A stretch of 5,164 bases of DNA, from positions 561,283 through 566,446 of the forward strand of contig CP070636.1 in the NCBI GenBank assembly GCA_020356305.1. The letters run 5' to 3'. Positions 4,512 to 5,164 of the stretch are shown piece after piece. The position numbers were made by a program, and so were the translations under genes. This DNA comes from Candidatus Bathyarchaeota archaeon (GTDB lineage: Archaea; Thermoproteota; Bathyarchaeia; Bathyarchaeales; Bathyarchaeaceae). Each line of letters opens with the position of its first letter. Position 1 is the stretch's first letter. The notes under the pieces are model-generated. The model was given only the letters and a program-made list of their open reading frames with translations. It searched no databases and was not told the DNA's origin.

Positions 4512-5164
4512 GGAACGTGCCAAATCAGACACGGACAGACATACTTAACTATGCTTGGCAAATGAAGAAAGACGGAAAAGCAGACTCAACAATCGAAACA
4601 GCCGTCACCCGCTTAAGACGACTCTCAAACCTCTGCAACATCCAAGAACCCGAAGAACTGAAGGAAACCCTCGCTAAACTAGATTGGAGTAATAACACCA
4701 AACGAAGCATAGTGATCTATCTCAACGGATTCTTGAAGTATCTAGACAAACATTGGGAACCACCAAAATACAAAGCCGACAACAAACTCCCCTTCATACC
4801 AACCGAAGAAGAGTTAAATAGTCTCATATCAGCCTCACCGCAGATGATCTCAACTCTGCTGCAATTCCTAAAAGAAACAGGAGCCAGAATCGGAGAGGCT
4901 ATGAAACTAGAATGGACAGACCTTGACTTGGAAAGACGAACTGCACATATAACACCTGAAAAATACAGCAATCCAAGAATCCTTCCGCTAGGCAACACTC
5001 TAATAAACATGCTTAACAGCCTACCGAGAAAGAACGAATTTGTTTTCTATCCCAAATACAAGACTATAAGAGAATCTTACCGCTACAACCGCAACAAGAC
5101 CGCAAAGAAACTCAAGAATCCACGACTAAAAAAGATCACCTTCCACACCTTCCGACACTGGAAA
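4436..5164 (+). CDS. Tyrosine recombinase / site-specific integrase, 3' end cut by the window
   Basis: The frame is open from ATG 4436 to the right edge, giving 243 codons without a stop. Residues 32-105 look like the helical SAM-like core-binding domain (WQMKKDGKADSTIETAVTRL at 41-60). The catalytic domain starts near 117 (LPFIPTEEEL). Catalytic residues visible are Arg-I in TGARIGEA (R151), the beta-hairpin Lys (K176, in PEKYSNPRILPL) and the HxxR box HTFRH (H237, R240). The last His/Trp position and the nucleophilic Tyr lie beyond the edge. Such enzymes integrate and excise plasmids, viruses or other elements, or resolve dimers. The first 76 nt overlap nreA in another frame. Only a weak GGA precedes ATG 4436. 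An upstream ATG (4373) and downstream GTG 4517 and ATG 4562 are alternatives, though the last two would trim the N terminus. Its position abutting the 3' end of a host gene suggests an integrated element extending to the right. Confidence 0.9.
   Translation, partial: MDKKQQTAARRALSEENHRIRDKILRNVPNQTRTDILNYAWQMKKDGKADSTIETAVTRLRRLSNLCNIQEPEELKETLAKLDWSNNTKRSIVIYLNGFLKYLDKHWEPPKYKADNKLPFIPTEEELNSLISASPQMISTLLQFLKETGARIGEAMKLEWTDLDLERRTAHITPEKYSNPRILPLGNTLINMLNSLPRKNEFVFYPKYKTIRESYRYNRNKTAKKLKNPRLKKITFHTFRHWK

Noticed and set aside
4717..5010. 97-codon minus-strand frame
   Set aside because: It is antisense to the integrase, which shows conserved catalytic residues.

Overview
The window looks archaeal. 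The signs are a complete Nre-family DNA-repair gene (a family described almost only in Archaea), an archaeal-style TATA element (TTTATAT) rather than bacterial -35/-10 boxes, and short genes packed with GTG starts and GGTGAT-type ribosome binding sites. The mix of an Nre protein, an APC permease and this style of tyrosine recombinase would fit an uncultured Thermoproteota/Bathyarchaeia-like lineage, but that placement is inference. No rRNA, tRNA, CRISPR array or complete insertion sequence was found.

Left part (1-490): little is recognisable. One open frame on the minus strand runs off the left edge and encodes a hydrophobic helix, so it may be the start of a small membrane protein. About 400 bases between it and the next gene hold nothing convincing apart from an A+T-rich stretch near 377-400.

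Centre (491-2884, minus strand): a compact four-gene transport operon reading right to left. Two 75-residue, two-helix membrane proteins come first. They are followed by a 14-helix APC-superfamily amino-acid/amine permease and a 100-residue, two-helix protein with a Lys-rich N terminus. The three small proteins share a glycine pattern in their second helix and could be related accessory subunits of the permease. The promoter lies at about 2850-2884: a good TATA box, and between it and the first start codon two copies of a 15-bp direct repeat spaced 30 bp apart, which look like a repressor operator.

Right part (2885-5164, plus strand): a divergent unit. It may begin with a 41-codon small ORF of unknown function. 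A full nreA-like gene follows, with a Cys4 zinc site and a PCNA-interaction-like C terminus. Last is a tyrosine recombinase (integrase) gene that overlaps the nreA 3' end by 76 nt and is cut by the right edge. Base composition on the coding strand changes abruptly inside nreA at about 4320, roughly 115 nt before the integrase start. A mobile element that uses the nreA 3' end as its attachment site and supplies a replacement end would explain this.
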